64,000 nucleotides of DNA from Candidatus Eiseniibacteriota bacterium (GTDB lineage Bacteria; Eisenbacteria; RBG-16-71-46; CAIMUX01). Below are positions 24,325-34,634 of the stretch, piece after piece. The notes beneath the pieces are model-generated. The model searched no databases. It saw nothing but the letters and a program-made list of their open reading frames with translations, and was not told the origin of the DNA. The first letter of the stretch is position 1. Each line of letters begins with the position of its first letter. The translations under genes and the position numbers were made by a program. The DNA lies in contig JACKCR010000002.1 in the NCBI GenBank assembly GCA_020633975.1, positions 744,001 through 808,000 on the forward strand, given 5' to 3'.

Positions 24325-26196
24325 ATGCTCGTCCGATTGGTCCTCGAACAGTTCGTGCTGGTAGACCGGGGAGAACTCGAGTTCGGCCCGGGTCTCAACG
24401 TGCTCACCGGGGAGACCGGTGCGGGTAAGTCGATCCTCATCGACGCCCTCGGCCTGCTCGTCGGTGGACGGGGTAGCGCGGACTGGGTACGCAAGGGCTC
24501 AGGTGGCCTCCGTCTCGAGGGCGTCTTCGACCTCCACGACAACCCCGAGATCCTGGGGCGGCTGCGCGAGGCCGACATCCCCGTCGACGAAGAAGAGCTC
24601 TTCATCGTCCGGCGTGAGATCGGCGCGGATGGACGGAGCCGCTCGTTCGCGAACGGTCGCCAGGTGCTCGTCTCCCAACTTCGGGAATGGACCGAAGGAC
24701 TGGTCTGGATCGTTGGCCAGGGTGAACAGCGGGCGCTCCTCACTTCGCAGCAGCAAGAGCTCCTCCTCGACCGACTCGCGGGTGGCGGCTCGCACGCACA
24801 GCAATACCGTCAACTCCGTCGTCACTACTTGGACTCGAAGCAACGTGCGCGCGACCTCGACAAGGCGCGCGAGGCGTTTCGTGCGGAGGAGGAGTGGCTC
24901 GAGTTCCAGGTGCGCGAGCTCGAGTCCGCATCGGTCGAGCCGGGGGAGCGGCAAGAGCTGATCGAGCGCCGCGACGCGCTCGTCCGTGCCAGCCGGGATA
25001 CGGAGCGACGGCAGGATCTCCTCGCGCGTTTGCAAGAAGACGACGGGTCCGTGCTCGACCACATCGAGACGCTCCTCCATCGCTTGGGAAGCGACCCCGG
25101 CGATGCACGCGCGCGCGATGCGAGGTCGCGAGATCCCAGAGTGGGCGATCCCGGGACGGACGATCCCGCGGTCGGTGATCCAGAGTCCTACGATCCTTGG
25201 TCCGTCACGCGGGCCGCGCTTCTCTCGGCGCGCACTTCGGTTCATGAGGCGATCGACGCCATCCCCGATGCGCCCGAGGACAGTGAGGCCGAACTCGAAC
25301 GGATCGAAGAGCGGATCTCCGAGATCGCACGCCTCCTGCGCAAGCACGGCGGCGATGAGGAGAGCCTTCGCGCTCACTTGGACCGGATGCGCGAGCGGCT
25401 CGAGCAGGGCCGATGCCTCGACGACGAGATCGATCGAGCCGAGCGCGAGATCCAAGACGTCCAGATCGAGTTGTCGCGCGTAGCCGAGGAGCTCTCCGAG
25501 CTCCGCCGGGGCGCGGCGGGACGCCTTTCTGCCAAGCTCACGCCGGAGCTCGAAGCGCTGGCCATGCCCGGCGCGGCGCTGGCGTTCGAGTTCGACCGGC
25601 AAGAGTCGCCCGACGGACTCGGGTCCGGTGACGGCCCACGCTACCTTCCACTCGAAGGTGGACTCGACCGGATCACGGTGCGCTTCCAGAGCCACGGCGG
25701 GCTCGAGTGGGGAGACCTCGGACGGGTCGCTTCCGGAGGCGAACTCTCGCGTGTCCTCCTCGCCATGCAGGCGGTACTCGGTGAGGGCGCTCCGCCCGCC
25801 ACCTGGGTCTTCGACGAGATCGACCAGGGGATCGGTGGCGAGACCGCGCGCCGAGTGGGTGAGAGGCTCGCTCGCATGGCGGAGCACACGCAGGTGCTGC
25901 TCGTGACCCATCTACCGGCCATTGCCGCGCTCGCGCAGCGCCATCTGACCGTGACCAAGGAAGGCTCGGACGCTGTTCCCTCCGCGCGAATCCACCCAGT
26001 CGAGGGGGAGGAACGTCTTGCCGAGTTGGCTCGGATGCTCTCCGGGGACGTCGGGTCGAAGATCGCGCGGAAACACGCCGAAGAACTCCTGGGAGCCGCG
26101 TCCGTCGTGGCCAAGAGAACGCGGGCGTCCGCGCCGAAGAAGCGCACCCCGAGTACGCGGTCGGGATCGTCCCGGAGACAGAAGGAGCCTCGATGA
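24325..26196 (+). CDS. recN: DNA repair ATPase RecN
   Basis: RecN is an SMC-like ATPase acting early in double-strand-break repair. The 623-residue protein has the N-terminal Walker A TGETGAGKSILIDALG, coiled-coil arms, and the C-terminal half with the ABC signature VASGGELSRVLLAMQAV, Walker B TWVFDEIDQGIGGETARRVG and the HLPAIAALAQRH switch. Between the coiled-coil arms (residues 259-293) sits an insert of seven five-residue repeats, most of the form xDPxx, coded by an exact 15-bp repeat. The stop overlaps the trpE ATG. No LexA-type box was found in the 86 bp before it. Confidence 0.95.
   Translation: MLVRLVLEQFVLVDRGELEFGPGLNVLTGETGAGKSILIDALGLLVGGRGSADWVRKGSGGLRLEGVFDLHDNPEILGRLREADIPVDEEELFIVRREIGADGRSRSFANGRQVLVSQLREWTEGLVWIVGQGEQRALLTSQQQELLLDRLAGGGSHAQQYRQLRRHYLDSKQRARDLDKAREAFRAEEEWLEFQVRELESASVEPGERQELIERRDALVRASRDTERRQDLLARLQEDDGSVLDHIETLLHRLGSDPGDARARDARSRDPRVGDPGTDDPAVGDPESYDPWSVTRAALLSARTSVHEAIDAIPDAPEDSEAELERIEERISEIARLLRKHGGDEESLRAHLDRMRERLEQGRCLDDEIDRAEREIQDVQIELSRVAEELSELRRGAAGRLSAKLTPELEALAMPGAALAFEFDRQESPDGLGSGDGPRYLPLEGGLDRITVRFQSHGGLEWGDLGRVASGGELSRVLLAMQAVLGEGAPPATWVFDEIDQGIGGETARRVGERLARMAEHTQVLLVTHLPAIAALAQRHLTVTKEGSDAVPSARIHPVEGEERLAELARMLSGDVGSKIARKHAEELLGAASVVAKRTRASAPKKRTPSTRSGSSRRQKEPR
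25099..25203 (+). repeat. 15-bp in-frame tandem repeat in recN
   Basis: GATGC or GATCC cores recur at 25102, 25117, 25132, 25147, 25162, 25177 and 25192, an exact 15-bp period over seven units. The peptides are GDARA, RDARS, RDPRV, GDPGT, DDPAV, GDPES and YDPWS. Units have diverged outside the core, so expansion is not very recent. Confidence 0.9.
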
Positions 26197-27814
26197 TCAC
26201 GCCGACGCGCGAGGAGTTCCGGCGGCTGGCCCGGACCCACGACATCGTCCCCGTCCATCGCGAGATTCTCGCGGACGAGGAGACGCCGGTGTCTGCGTTC
26301 CGGAAGCTCGACCCCCGCGGTCCCGTTGCGCTCCTCGAGTCGATCGAAGGCGACGAGAACTGGGGACGCTACTCGATGATCGCCCTCGACCCACGCCGGA
26401 TCTTCGAGAGCCGTGGATGCACCGTGCGGATCCTCGAGAACGGCGAAGCGGACGAGTCCGAAACGGACGACCCGATGGCTCGTCTTCAGGATCTCGTGCG
26501 TTTGGAGCGGGCCGCCGACGTGCCCGGCTTGCCACGGATGACCGGTGGTGCGGTCGGATTCGGCTCCTACGACCTCGTCCGAAGCTTCGAGCGACTTCCC
26601 GAGACCGCGAAAAGAGATCTCGACGTGCCGGACAGTCGGTTCGTCTTCTTCGATACCGCCGTTCTCTTCGATCACCAGTTCCACACGCTCAAGATCGTGG
26701 TGAATGCACGGCCCAGCGCGCCGGGAGAGGTCGTGGGGGCTGGACGCTCCAACGATGCAACGTCCGGAGAGACAGGCCGGGACGCAGTCTCCGATGCGGC
26801 ATCTGATGCAGCGTCCGATGCCGCCTACGATGCGGCCGTCGCGCGCATCGAGGAGATCGAGGCCGAGCTGGCCCGAGCGGTCGGGCGACGTCCCGCCACG
26901 GAGACGCGAGCGAACGCACCGGCCTTCGAGAGCACGATGTCCAAGGCCGAGTACATGGCCGCGGTCGATCGAGCCAAGGAATACGTGAGGGCGGGAGACA
27001 TCTTCCAGGTCGTCCTGGCCCATCGCCTCGAGGCGAAGCTCGAGGCGGAGCCGTTCGAGGTCTACCGCGCGCTCCGGGTCACGAACCCGTCGCCCTACAT
27101 GTTCTTTCTCGACTTCGGCGATCTCCAGCTCATCGGCGCATCTCCCGAAGTGTTGGTCCGCCGGGAAGGGGACCGGGTCGAGGTCCGTCCGATCGCGGGA
27201 ACGCGTCCGCGAGGGCGAACCGAGGCCGAGGACAAGCTGCTCGAAACGGATCTCCTGGACTCGCAGAAGGAGCGCGCCGAGCACGTCATGCTCGTCGACC
27301 TGGGGCGGAACGACGTGGGGCGGATCGCGGACTTCAAGACCGTGGTGGTCGACGACTTCATGGTCGTGGAGCGGTACTCGCACGTCATGCACATCGTCTC
27401 CAACGTTCGCGGGCACGTTCCGCCGGAGCGAGGGAACGACGAGATCCTCGCTGCCTGTTTCCCCGCCGGCACCGTGAGCGGTGCGCCCAAGATCCGCGCC
27501 ATGGAGATCATCGAGGAGCTGGAGCCGGTGCGTCGCGGCATCTACGCGGGCGCGGTCGGCTACCTGGATCTCCACGGCAACATGGACACGTGCATCGCGA
27601 TCCGCACCCTTTGGATGATGAACGGGACGGCCTACCTCGGCGTCGGCGCGGGGATCGTCGCGGATTCGGATCCCGAGGCGGAGTATCTCGAGACGATGAA
27701 CAAGGGAAGCGCGATCCTCCGGGCCTGCGAGCTCGCGGAGCGAGGGCTCCACAGCTTCTCGAGAAGCGACCTCAAGCGCCGGGTGCATGAGCTGCCGAAG
27801 AAGGGGGAGACGGC

Positions 27815-27818
<4 letters not shown>
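26193..27818 (+). CDS. trpE: Anthranilate synthase component I
   Basis: TrpE converts chorismate to anthranilate using ammonia delivered by TrpG. The 541-residue protein has the N-terminal inhibitor-binding domain (ALLESIEGDENWGRYSMIA; the ES and the following region form the tryptophan site) and the chorismate-binding domain (GDIFQVVLAHR, RPIAGTRPRGRT, LVDLGRNDVGRIA, GTVSGAPKIRAMEII). Between the two domains lies an insert with five 4-residue DAxS-type repeats (residues 197-216). The ATG overlaps the recN stop, leaving no room for a trp leader, so the operon appears to be expressed from upstream promoters. Confidence 0.96.
26781..26840 (+). repeat. 12-bp in-frame tandem repeat in trpE
   Basis: GACGC/GATGC cores occur at 26781, 26793, 26805, 26817 and 26829, an exact 12-bp period. 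The encoded units are DAVS, DAAS, DAAS, DAAY and DAAV, in the linker between the two TrpE domains. Confidence 0.88.
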
Positions 27819-28392
<574 letters not shown>

Positions 28393-28393
<1 letters not shown>

Positions 28394-29433
28394 TGAGCGC
28401 AGGCGCAGGAGATCCCCACATCGTGCGTGCCCTGGCCCGCGTCGCGGAGGGCGGTTCGCTCTCCAAGGACGAATCTCGAGACGTCCTCGCGGAGGTGATG
28501 CGGGGAGAGGCCACGCCGGCCCAGATCGGTGCGTTCCTCATGGGAATGCGGATGAAGGGCGAGACGTCAGAAGAGCTGGCGGGAGCCGCCGAAGCGATGC
28601 GGGCCGTCGCGTCTCGTGTCACTACTTCACGCACGCCGCTCCTCGACACGTGCGGTACGGGCGGGGACGGTTCCGGCACATACAACGTCTCCACTGCCGT
28701 TGCACTCGTCGCGGCCGCGGCGGGTGCAAACGTAGCGAAGCACGGAAACCGCTCCGTGAGCAGCAAGAGCGGGTCGGCCGACGTGCTGGAGCGACTCGGT
28801 CTCCGGCTGGACCTCGACGCGGACCAGATGGGGCGATGCCTCGATGAAGTCGGGATCGCGTTCCTCTTCGCGCCTGCACTGCACGGCGCGATGAGACATG
28901 CGATCGGGCCGCGTCGCGAGATGAAGCTCCGCACGCTCTTCAACCTCCTCGGGCCCCTCACGAATCCGGCTGGCGCGGGGCGCCAACTACTCGGTGTCTA
29001 TGATCGAGGACGTGCGCGTCAGGTGGCGGAAGTGCTCGCCATGCTCGGAACGGAGCGCGCATGGGTCGTGCACGGATTGGAAGGGCTCGACGAGCTTTCC
29101 GTGGTCGGGCCGTCCGTCGTCTTCGACGTTGCGAACGGCGAAGTCGAGGAGCGCGAACTCGACCCGAAGGCGCTCGGGTTTCCGGCCGTCGATCCGGCCG
29201 AACTCGCAGGCGGGACCCCGGAAGAGAATGCGGACTGGATGCGGAAGCTGCTCGAAGGGAGAGAGGTTGGGGGCTCGCGCCAGATGGTCGTCCTCAACAC
29301 CGCCGCCGCTCTCGTGGTGACAGGCCGGGTAGACGACCTGTCCGCCGGACGTGAACTGGCAGAAGAGACTCTGAAGTCGGGAGCGGGAGCGGAACTCCTC
29401 ACCCGGCTCGTGGAGGTAGCGCGATCTCTGTGA
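28393..29433 (+). CDS. trpD: Anthranilate phosphoribosyltransferase
   Basis: TrpD joins anthranilate to PRPP. The 346-residue product contains DTCGTGGDGSGTYNVSTAVA (PRPP loop), KHGNRSVSSKSGSADVLE (anthranilate/PRPP site), and RTLFNLLGPLTNPAGAGRQLLGV. Two adjacent in-frame starts exist, GTG at 28390 and ATG at 28393; the ATG is better spaced (seven bases) from GGGGAGG. It overlaps the trpG stop by one base. Confidence 0.95.
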
Positions 29434-30305
29434 GCTCGATCCTGGAAGAGATCTGTCGGACGAAGCGGGAACGGGTGGCCGAGCTGCGCCGAGAACGTAG
29501 CTTCGCCGACCTCGAATCGAGCGAACTCTACGCCGTCGAGCGACGCTCCCTGTCCACGGCGCTTCGTCGCGGCAACGCGGAAGATCCGGGCGATCCGGTG
29601 CGGTTCCTCTGCGAGATCAAGCGCGCGTCGCCCTCCGCCGGATGGATCCGTCCCGGAGCGGACGCTGTCGAGATCGCGGAGTACTACGAGCGGGCGGGGG
29701 CGAGCGGACTCTCCCTCCTCACCGAAGAGGCGTACTTCAAAGGCGTGCTCGATGACCTCCCGCGCGTGCGCGAAGTGGGTCTCCCCGTGCTCATGAAGGA
29801 CTTCTTCGTCGATCCCTACCAAGTCGTGCTCGCGCGGAGCATGGGAGCGGATGCACTGCTCCTCATCGCCGCATTGGGCGACCGGCCGCTCCTTCGTGAG
29901 ATGCGCGCCGCGGCAAAGGAACTCGGCCTCGACGTGCTTCTCGAGGTTCACGACGAGTGGGAGTGCGAGGTCGCACATGAACTCGCGCCCGAGCTCTCCG
30001 GGGTCAACAACCGGAACCTCAAGACGTTCGAGGTCGATCTCGCGACGAGCGAACGGCTCTACGAGCTCCTCCCGAAGGGCACACGTCTCGCCGAGAGCGG
30101 GATCAAGACTCGGGACGACGTCGTCCGTCTCGAACGGGCGAGGTTCGACGGACTCCTGGTCGGTGAGTCGCTCATGCGGAAGGAGCATCCCGGCGACGCC
30201 CTTCTGGAGCTCCGCGGGATCGAGCCGGGTGAGGAGCGGCAGCGAGAGGCGCGGCGGCGAGAGGCGCGTTCCGAAGCGCGGCCTGACGCAGAGGACGAGC
30301 GGTGA
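29430..30305 (+). CDS. trpC: Indole-3-glycerol-phosphate synthase
   Basis: TrpC decarboxylates and closes CdRP to indole-3-glycerol phosphate. The 291-residue TIM-barrel has FLCEIKRASPSAGWI (catalytic Lys), LTEEAYFKGVLDDL, LMKDFFVDPYQV, and GVNNRNLKTFEVD. The last 35 residues are an Arg/Glu-rich tail (ERQREARRREARSEA) beyond the normal end. GTG start overlapping trpD; stop overlapping trpF. Confidence 0.95.
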   Translation: MSSILEEICRTKRERVAELRRERSFADLESSELYAVERRSLSTALRRGNAEDPGDPVRFLCEIKRASPSAGWIRPGADAVEIAEYYERAGASGLSLLTEEAYFKGVLDDLPRVREVGLPVLMKDFFVDPYQVVLARSMGADALLLIAALGDRPLLREMRAAAKELGLDVLLEVHDEWECEVAHELAPELSGVNNRNLKTFEVDLATSERLYELLPKGTRLAESGIKTRDDVVRLERARFDGLLVGESLMRKEHPGDALLELRGIEPGEERQREARRREARSEARPDAEDER

Positions 30306-30988
30306 CCTCTTCCTCCACCGATAGGGCCACGGTCCGCGTCAAGATCTGCGGACTCACGCGTCCCGGCGACGCTGCGCTCGCAGCCGGACTCGGTGCGTCC
30401 TTTCTCGGGTTCGTCTTCGCTCCGTCTCCGAGGCAGGCGGATCCGGACGACGTGGCGATGTGGCTCCCGGACGTTCGCGCTGCCTTTCCAGGCGTGCGCT
30501 CCGTCGGAGTGTTCGTGAATCCGACGGACGAGCAGCTGCGAAGTGCGCTCGCGCGCGTCGACCTCGACCTGGTCCAGATTCACCGGCGCGCGTCGGCGCC
30601 CGACATCGACGTTCCGTGGATCCGCGCCGTCCATCCGAACGAACTCCCATCTGGGCAGTCTCGTTCCCCTTGGGCGTGGCTCGTCGACACACCGTCGGCC
30701 AACCAAGCCGGAGGCACGGGGAAGACGTTCGACTGGTCGGTCCTGCCCACGCCGCCGCGGCCCTATCGGCTCTTCCTCGCGGGTGGTCTCGCGCCCGAGA
30801 ATGTGGCGGAGGCGGTACGACTGGCGAGGCCGTACGCGGTCGATGCGTCGTCACGCCTCGAGTCTCAGCCGGGTTGCAAGGATCCGACGAAGCTCGCTGA
30901 GTTCTTCGACGCGGTCCGCGGCACGGAGACCCGAGCGGGAGCCGGAGCGGGGGAAAGTGAAGCGAGTGGAGCCCGAGACGAGTCGTAG
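30302..30988 (+). CDS. trpF: Phosphoribosylanthranilate isomerase
   Basis: TrpF performs the Amadori rearrangement of PRA to CdRP. The 228-residue protein has VKICGLTRPGDAA (catalytic Cys), GASFLGFVFAPSPRQ, VGVFVNPTDEQL, LDLVQIHRRA, LAGGLAPENV and VDASSRLESQPGCKD. The usual LVQLHG and DVSSGVE motifs appear as VQIHRR and DASSRLE, a mild divergence at the phosphate-binding end. A Gly/Ala/Glu-rich tail extends the C-terminus. Confidence 0.93.
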   Translation: MTSSSTDRATVRVKICGLTRPGDAALAAGLGASFLGFVFAPSPRQADPDDVAMWLPDVRAAFPGVRSVGVFVNPTDEQLRSALARVDLDLVQIHRRASAPDIDVPWIRAVHPNELPSGQSRSPWAWLVDTPSANQAGGTGKTFDWSVLPTPPRPYRLFLAGGLAPENVAEAVRLARPYAVDASSRLESQPGCKDPTKLAEFFDAVRGTETRAGAGAGESEASGARDES

Positions 30989-31027
30989 AGAGAGCCGAGA
31001 GGCGATCGAGACCAAAGGGAGATCGAG

Positions 31028-32293
31028 ATGACGGAGCGAAGCGCCAACGGCCAGAATGCCCATGGCCAGAACGCCCACGGGCGCGTCGGGACTCACCCGG
31101 GAGATACGGGTCACTTCGGTGCGTTCGGCGGGAGCTTCATCCCGGAGACGCTGTCCGCCGCGCTCGACGAGCTGCGCGCCTGCTACGAATCGCTCGAAGG
31201 GGACGAGGAGTTCTGGTGCGAACTCGACGATCTCCTCGCGAACTTCGTCGGCCGTCCCACTCCGCTCTACCGCGCGATCGGCCTCGAACGCAGCTGGGGG
31301 GCGGGCGTCGGTTCGCCCAAGATCTACCTCAAGCGTGAGGACCTCGCCCACACGGGCGCGCACAAGATCAACAACTCGCTCGGCCAGGCGCTGCTCGCAG
31401 CACGCAAGCTGGGCAAGAAGCGGATCATCGCCGAAACCGGCGCGGGCCAGCACGGTGTGGCCACGGCGACTGCCTGCGCGCTCCTCGGTCTCGACTGCGT
31501 CGTCTACATGGGTCTCGAAGACACGCACCGTCAGGCCCTCAACGTCTTCCGGATGCGCCTCCTCGGCGCGGAAGTGGTCGCGGTCGACTCCGGAAGCAAG
31601 ACGCTCAAGGACGCGATCAACGAAGCGATGCGCGACTGGGTGACGAACGTCGACGACACGCACTACATCCTCGGCTCCGTCCTCGGGCCCCATCCGTTCC
31701 CGAAGCTGGTCCGCGACTTCCAGTCCGTGATCGGGCGGGAAGCGCGGGCGGCCATCCTGGAGCGGGAGGGGCGTCTCCCCACGCACCTCGTCGCGTGCGT
31801 CGGGGGAGGGTCCAACTCGATCGGTCTCTTCCACCCGTTCGTCCAGGACGAAGGCGTGGCCATGATCGGGGTCGAGGCCGGGGGAGAAGGGATCGCGTCG
31901 GGACGGCACGCCGCGCGCTTCGCCGAGGATCGGGTGGGTGTGCTCCACGGAACGCGCACCTACGTCCTGGAGGACGAACACGGACAGATCCGGGAGACGC
32001 ACTCGGTGTCCGCCGGGCTGGACTATCCCGCGGTCGGCCCCGAACACGCCATGCTCCACGACATGGGAAGGGTCGAGTACCACTCTGCGACCGACGCCGA
32101 AGCGCTGGAAGCGTTCCAGGAGTGCTCACGTCTCACCGGAATCATCCCGGCGCTCGAGACCGCGCATGCACTCGCGGAGGCGAAGAAACTGGCGGCTTGC
32201 GCACATTCAGATGATCTGATAATCGTCAACCTCTCCGGGCGGGGGGACAAAGACGTCCAGTCCGTGTCCCGGATTCTCGGTGAGGCCCCGTAG
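31028..32293 (+). CDS. trpB: Tryptophan synthase beta chain
   Basis: TrpB condenses indole with serine using PLP. The 421-residue TrpB1-type protein has [20 protein letters not shown] (PLP Lys in HKINN), [31 protein letters not shown] and [14 protein letters not shown]. The N-terminus carries an Asn/Gly/His-rich extra segment ([15 protein letters not shown]) that is itself a short repeat. The stop codon TAG lies inside the downstream tRNA-Arg gene (bases 8-10). trpA, whose product makes the indole, is normally next but is absent from the window. Confidence 0.96.
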   Translation: MTERSANGQNAHGQNAHGRVGTHPGDTGHFGAFGGSFIPETLSAALDELRACYESLEGDEEFWCELDDLLANFVGRPTPLYRAIGLERSWGAGVGSPKIYLKREDLAHTGAHKINNSLGQALLAARKLGKKRIIAETGAGQHGVATATACALLGLDCVVYMGLEDTHRQALNVFRMRLLGAEVVAVDSGSKTLKDAINEAMRDWVTNVDDTHYILGSVLGPHPFPKLVRDFQSVIGREARAAILEREGRLPTHLVACVGGGSNSIGLFHPFVQDEGVAMIGVEAGGEGIASGRHAARFAEDRVGVLHGTRTYVLEDEHGQIRETHSVSAGLDYPAVGPEHAMLHDMGRVEYHSATDAEALEAFQECSRLTGIIPALETAHALAEAKKLAACAHSDDLIIVNLSGRGDKDVQSVSRILGEAP

Positions 32294-32357
32294 CTCAGCT
32301 GGATAGAGCGTCTGCCTCCGGAGCAGAAGGTCGCAGGTTCGAATCCTGCCGGGGTCA
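32284..32357 (+). tRNA. tRNA-Arg (anticodon CCG)
   Basis: The cloverleaf is complete: acceptor GGCCCCG/CGGGGTC, D arm GCTC/GAGC, anticodon stem TCTGC/GCAGA with loop CTCCGGA, T arm GCAGG-TTCGAAT-CCTGC, discriminator A at 32357. CCG decodes arginine CGG. The 3' CCA is not encoded. Its first ten bases are the last codons and stop of trpB, so mature tRNA would have to be cut from the trp messenger unless an internal promoter exists. Confidence 0.97.
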
Positions 32358-32414
32358 CATCCCTCCGGAACCGGTCGAAGTCCCGCTGCAGAATGCCCTC
32401 CTGGACCGTGCACC

Positions 32415-32711
32415 ATGCCCGATAGGATCCATATCCCGCGTCCGGAATCTCGTAGGACGGACGCCAACGCCTGGGTACCCGAGGTCATCCATGGGGGAGT
32501 GCTCGCTCTCCTCGCAGGTGCACTCTTCGTCTTCGTCCGCGTCTTCTCGTCCGTGAAGGGGCGTCTCGGCCTCGATGGGCAGAAGGGGTGGGCACTCGTC
32601 ATCGGGTTCGCGATCATCGAGTTGTACCTGATCCTTCGCACGCTACGTCAGCTTCGAAAGGCCCGCGAAACCTACGCCGCGGCGCGCCAGGAACACCCTT
32701 CGGACGCCTGA
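32415..32711 (+). CDS. Small membrane protein of unknown function
   Basis: I do not recognise this 98-residue protein. After a polar, Arg-rich N-terminus there are two hydrophobic segments ([18 protein letters not shown] and [16 protein letters not shown]) separated by a short charged loop, then a basic C-terminal helix. It lies alone between tRNA-Arg and the GGDEF gene. Codon use agrees with the neighbours, so I consider it a probable gene. Confidence 0.65.
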   Translation: MPDRIHIPRPESRRTDANAWVPEVIHGGVLALLAGALFVFVRVFSSVKGRLGLDGQKGWALVIGFAIIELYLILRTLRQLRKARETYAAARQEHPSDA

Positions 32712-32849
32712 TCCCGGTACTGGCCAAAGTCTGTCCGGTGCGAGGCACGGGGATTGTTTCCATACCGTGGATACGAGTGCGAGGGGGGGAACTCCGGGGC
32801 ACCCGCCTCCACCCCGTGAACGCGACTCTATTCCTTGAAGGATGCTGAC

Positions 32850-33914
32850 ATGGACGCCCTCAGGTTGAGCCAGGATCTCCTCGAGTGCATCGACCTGGGC
32901 CCCTCCGCGGCCCGGGAAGTTTGGCTACACCGTACGCTCGAACGGCTCAGGCTCGCAGTGGGGGCGAGCTTCGTTTCGCTCGTCGAAGATCGAGACGGAC
33001 AGGTCACCCGGTGGTTCGTCGACCGGGACGGTCTCAAGACCGAAGCGCGAGAGCTGCGTGAGGGCCTCGCCGTCCGGCTCTCTCGGGAACCCAAACAGTT
33101 CCTTTCTGGGCTCGCCGAAGCGGGTTCGGGGTTCGCGCAGGGCATCGACGGTCCGAGTGGCTTTTCGGTGGGTACGTTCGCGCTGCGTTCGGTTCCACTC
33201 GAGTCTCGCTCGGTTTGGGTCGTGGCTGGGATCTCTCGTCCGGACGAGTCGTGGTGCGACCGGAGCCTCGCCCTGCTCGAGATCGGGACGCGTGCGCTGC
33301 GGACGGCGCTCCACATCGAGTCCGAAATGGAGCGCCTCGAAGATCTGGCGATGACCGACGGTCTCACCCTCATTCCAAACTACCGCTACCTTCGGCAGGT
33401 TCTCGAAGCGGAGATGGAGCGCGCGCGCCGCTACGGAGAGGTGTTCTCCGTCGTCATGGTGGATGTCGACAACCTCAAACAGTACAATGCCGCGCACGGT
33501 CATCTGGCCGGCAGCGAAGTGCTGCAGAGGATCGCGGCGGTCCTCCGTCGCGAGATCCGCGGCTCGGATACGGTCGCGAAGTACGGTGGAGACGAGTTCC
33601 TCCTCGTGCTGCCTCGCACCGTCGCCTCCGGGGCGCTCGCCCTCAGCGAGCGGATCCGCCGCCGTCTCAACGAGACGTTGGTCGGCCGAGGTGGCGAGGC
33701 GCTTTCCTGTTCGTTCGGGGTCGCCTCCTTCCCCAAGGACGGATTCGACTACGAAGGGCTGATTGCGTCGGCCGACCGTGTGCTGTACGAAGCGAAGTTG
33801 GATGGACGGAACCGCGTCGTCTGGACGGGGGAGTCGGGGACGGGTGGGGTGAAGAGCGGTCCGGAGCGAGAGCGGGTCCGCGAGATCTCCACGATGCCCG
33901 GAGACCGCCGCTAG
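32850..33914 (+). CDS. Diguanylate cyclase with N-terminal GAF-like domain
   Basis: From the ATG at 32850 (AAGGA seven bases upstream; a TTG lies five codons earlier) the protein has 354 residues. Residues about 1-160 look like a GAF-type sensor domain (LGVASFVSL-like strands, VWVVAGISRPDESWCDRSLALLEIG). The C-terminal domain is GGDEF: DGLTLIPNYRYLRQVL, VMVDVDNLKQYNAAHGH and the intact signature YGGDEF (residues 246-250), so it should make c-di-GMP from two GTP. The RxxD inhibitory site is not evident before GGDEF. It has no membrane segment, so it is probably a cytoplasmic sensor-cyclase. Confidence 0.9.
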   Translation: MDALRLSQDLLECIDLGPSAAREVWLHRTLERLRLAVGASFVSLVEDRDGQVTRWFVDRDGLKTEARELREGLAVRLSREPKQFLSGLAEAGSGFAQGIDGPSGFSVGTFALRSVPLESRSVWVVAGISRPDESWCDRSLALLEIGTRALRTALHIESEMERLEDLAMTDGLTLIPNYRYLRQVLEAEMERARRYGEVFSVVMVDVDNLKQYNAAHGHLAGSEVLQRIAAVLRREIRGSDTVAKYGGDEFLLVLPRTVASGALALSERIRRRLNETLVGRGGEALSCSFGVASFPKDGFDYEGLIASADRVLYEAKLDGRNRVVWTGESGTGGVKSGPERERVREISTMPGDRR

Positions 33915-33974
33915 CAGCCCGCTAGGACGACCCCCGGTTCCCTTTCGCGAACTGGAACCGGAGGAGTCCCCAGG

Positions 33975-34634
33975 ATGAACGACCTCTACGCGACCCTCAT
34001 CTCGGTCGCCTACATCGGTGCGGTCGTCGGTTCCGCCGAGTTCCTCCGCCGGTCCGGTCGGATCGGGTTCGACCTCTCCCGCAAATGGGTCCACGTCGGT
34101 GTCGGGACCTGGATCCTTCCCACCACACTGCTGTTCCAGTCGCCGTTCTGGGCAGCGTTCCTTCCCGGGATCTTCGTGCTCGCGAACGCTGTCAGCCATC
34201 GCCTGAAGCTCATGAAGGCGATGGACGAGGAGTCCGGGGACAACTTGGGCACGACGCTCTTTCCCCTCGCCTTCGTCCTCGCGATCGCCCTCTTCTGGAA
34301 CCGAGACGGGGGCAAGGCCGCCCTGGTCGCCGGGATCCTGGTCCTGGCCTGGGGCGATGCAGCGGCCGCTTTGGTAGGCAAGCGGTTCGGGCGTCACCGC
34401 TACGCCGTCGGCACGAACTGGCGGAGCCTGGAGGGGTCGGCAGCCATGCTGGCTTTCTCCGCCCTCGCGATCGCCGTGGCCGGGCAGTTCGTAGGTTCAG
34501 AACCCTACGGACTCCTGCCGATCCTGGGAGGGGCGGTCCTGGCGACGGGGCTCGAGGCAGGGAGCCGGTGGGGATTCGACAACCTTCTCGTTCCTCTTGG
34601 AACCGCCTTGTTTCTTTGGGGTTTGCCGTGGTGA
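33975..34634 (+). CDS. Polyprenol/dolichol/phytol kinase-family membrane protein
   Basis: The 219-residue protein has about six hydrophobic segments. It shows the family pattern of SEC59/DGK1/VTE5-type CTP-dependent lipid kinases: RKWVHVGVGTW (with the conserved RK.xH near TM2) and WGDAAAALVGKRFGRHRY followed by KSLEG-like NWRSLEGS. These enzymes phosphorylate dolichol, phytol or diacylglycerol. In a bacterium the likely role is recycling of a prenol or of diacylglycerol. The substrate is not determined. Confidence 0.8.
   Translation: MNDLYATLISVAYIGAVVGSAEFLRRSGRIGFDLSRKWVHVGVGTWILPTTLLFQSPFWAAFLPGIFVLANAVSHRLKLMKAMDEESGDNLGTTLFPLAFVLAIALFWNRDGGKAALVAGILVLAWGDAAAALVGKRFGRHRYAVGTNWRSLEGSAAMLAFSALAIAVAGQFVGSEPYGLLPILGGAVLATGLEAGSRWGFDNLLVPLGTALFLWGLPW

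Noticed and set aside
25099-25203. CRISPR-like array (also considered for 26781-26840 and 58583-58690)
   Set aside because: Repeat units are 12-18 bp, lie in frame inside genes, and have no spacers.
26100-26192. trp attenuator or T-box before trpE
   Set aside because: trpE overlaps the recN stop codon, and the sequence upstream is recN coding sequence without a Trp-codon leader or terminator hairpin.
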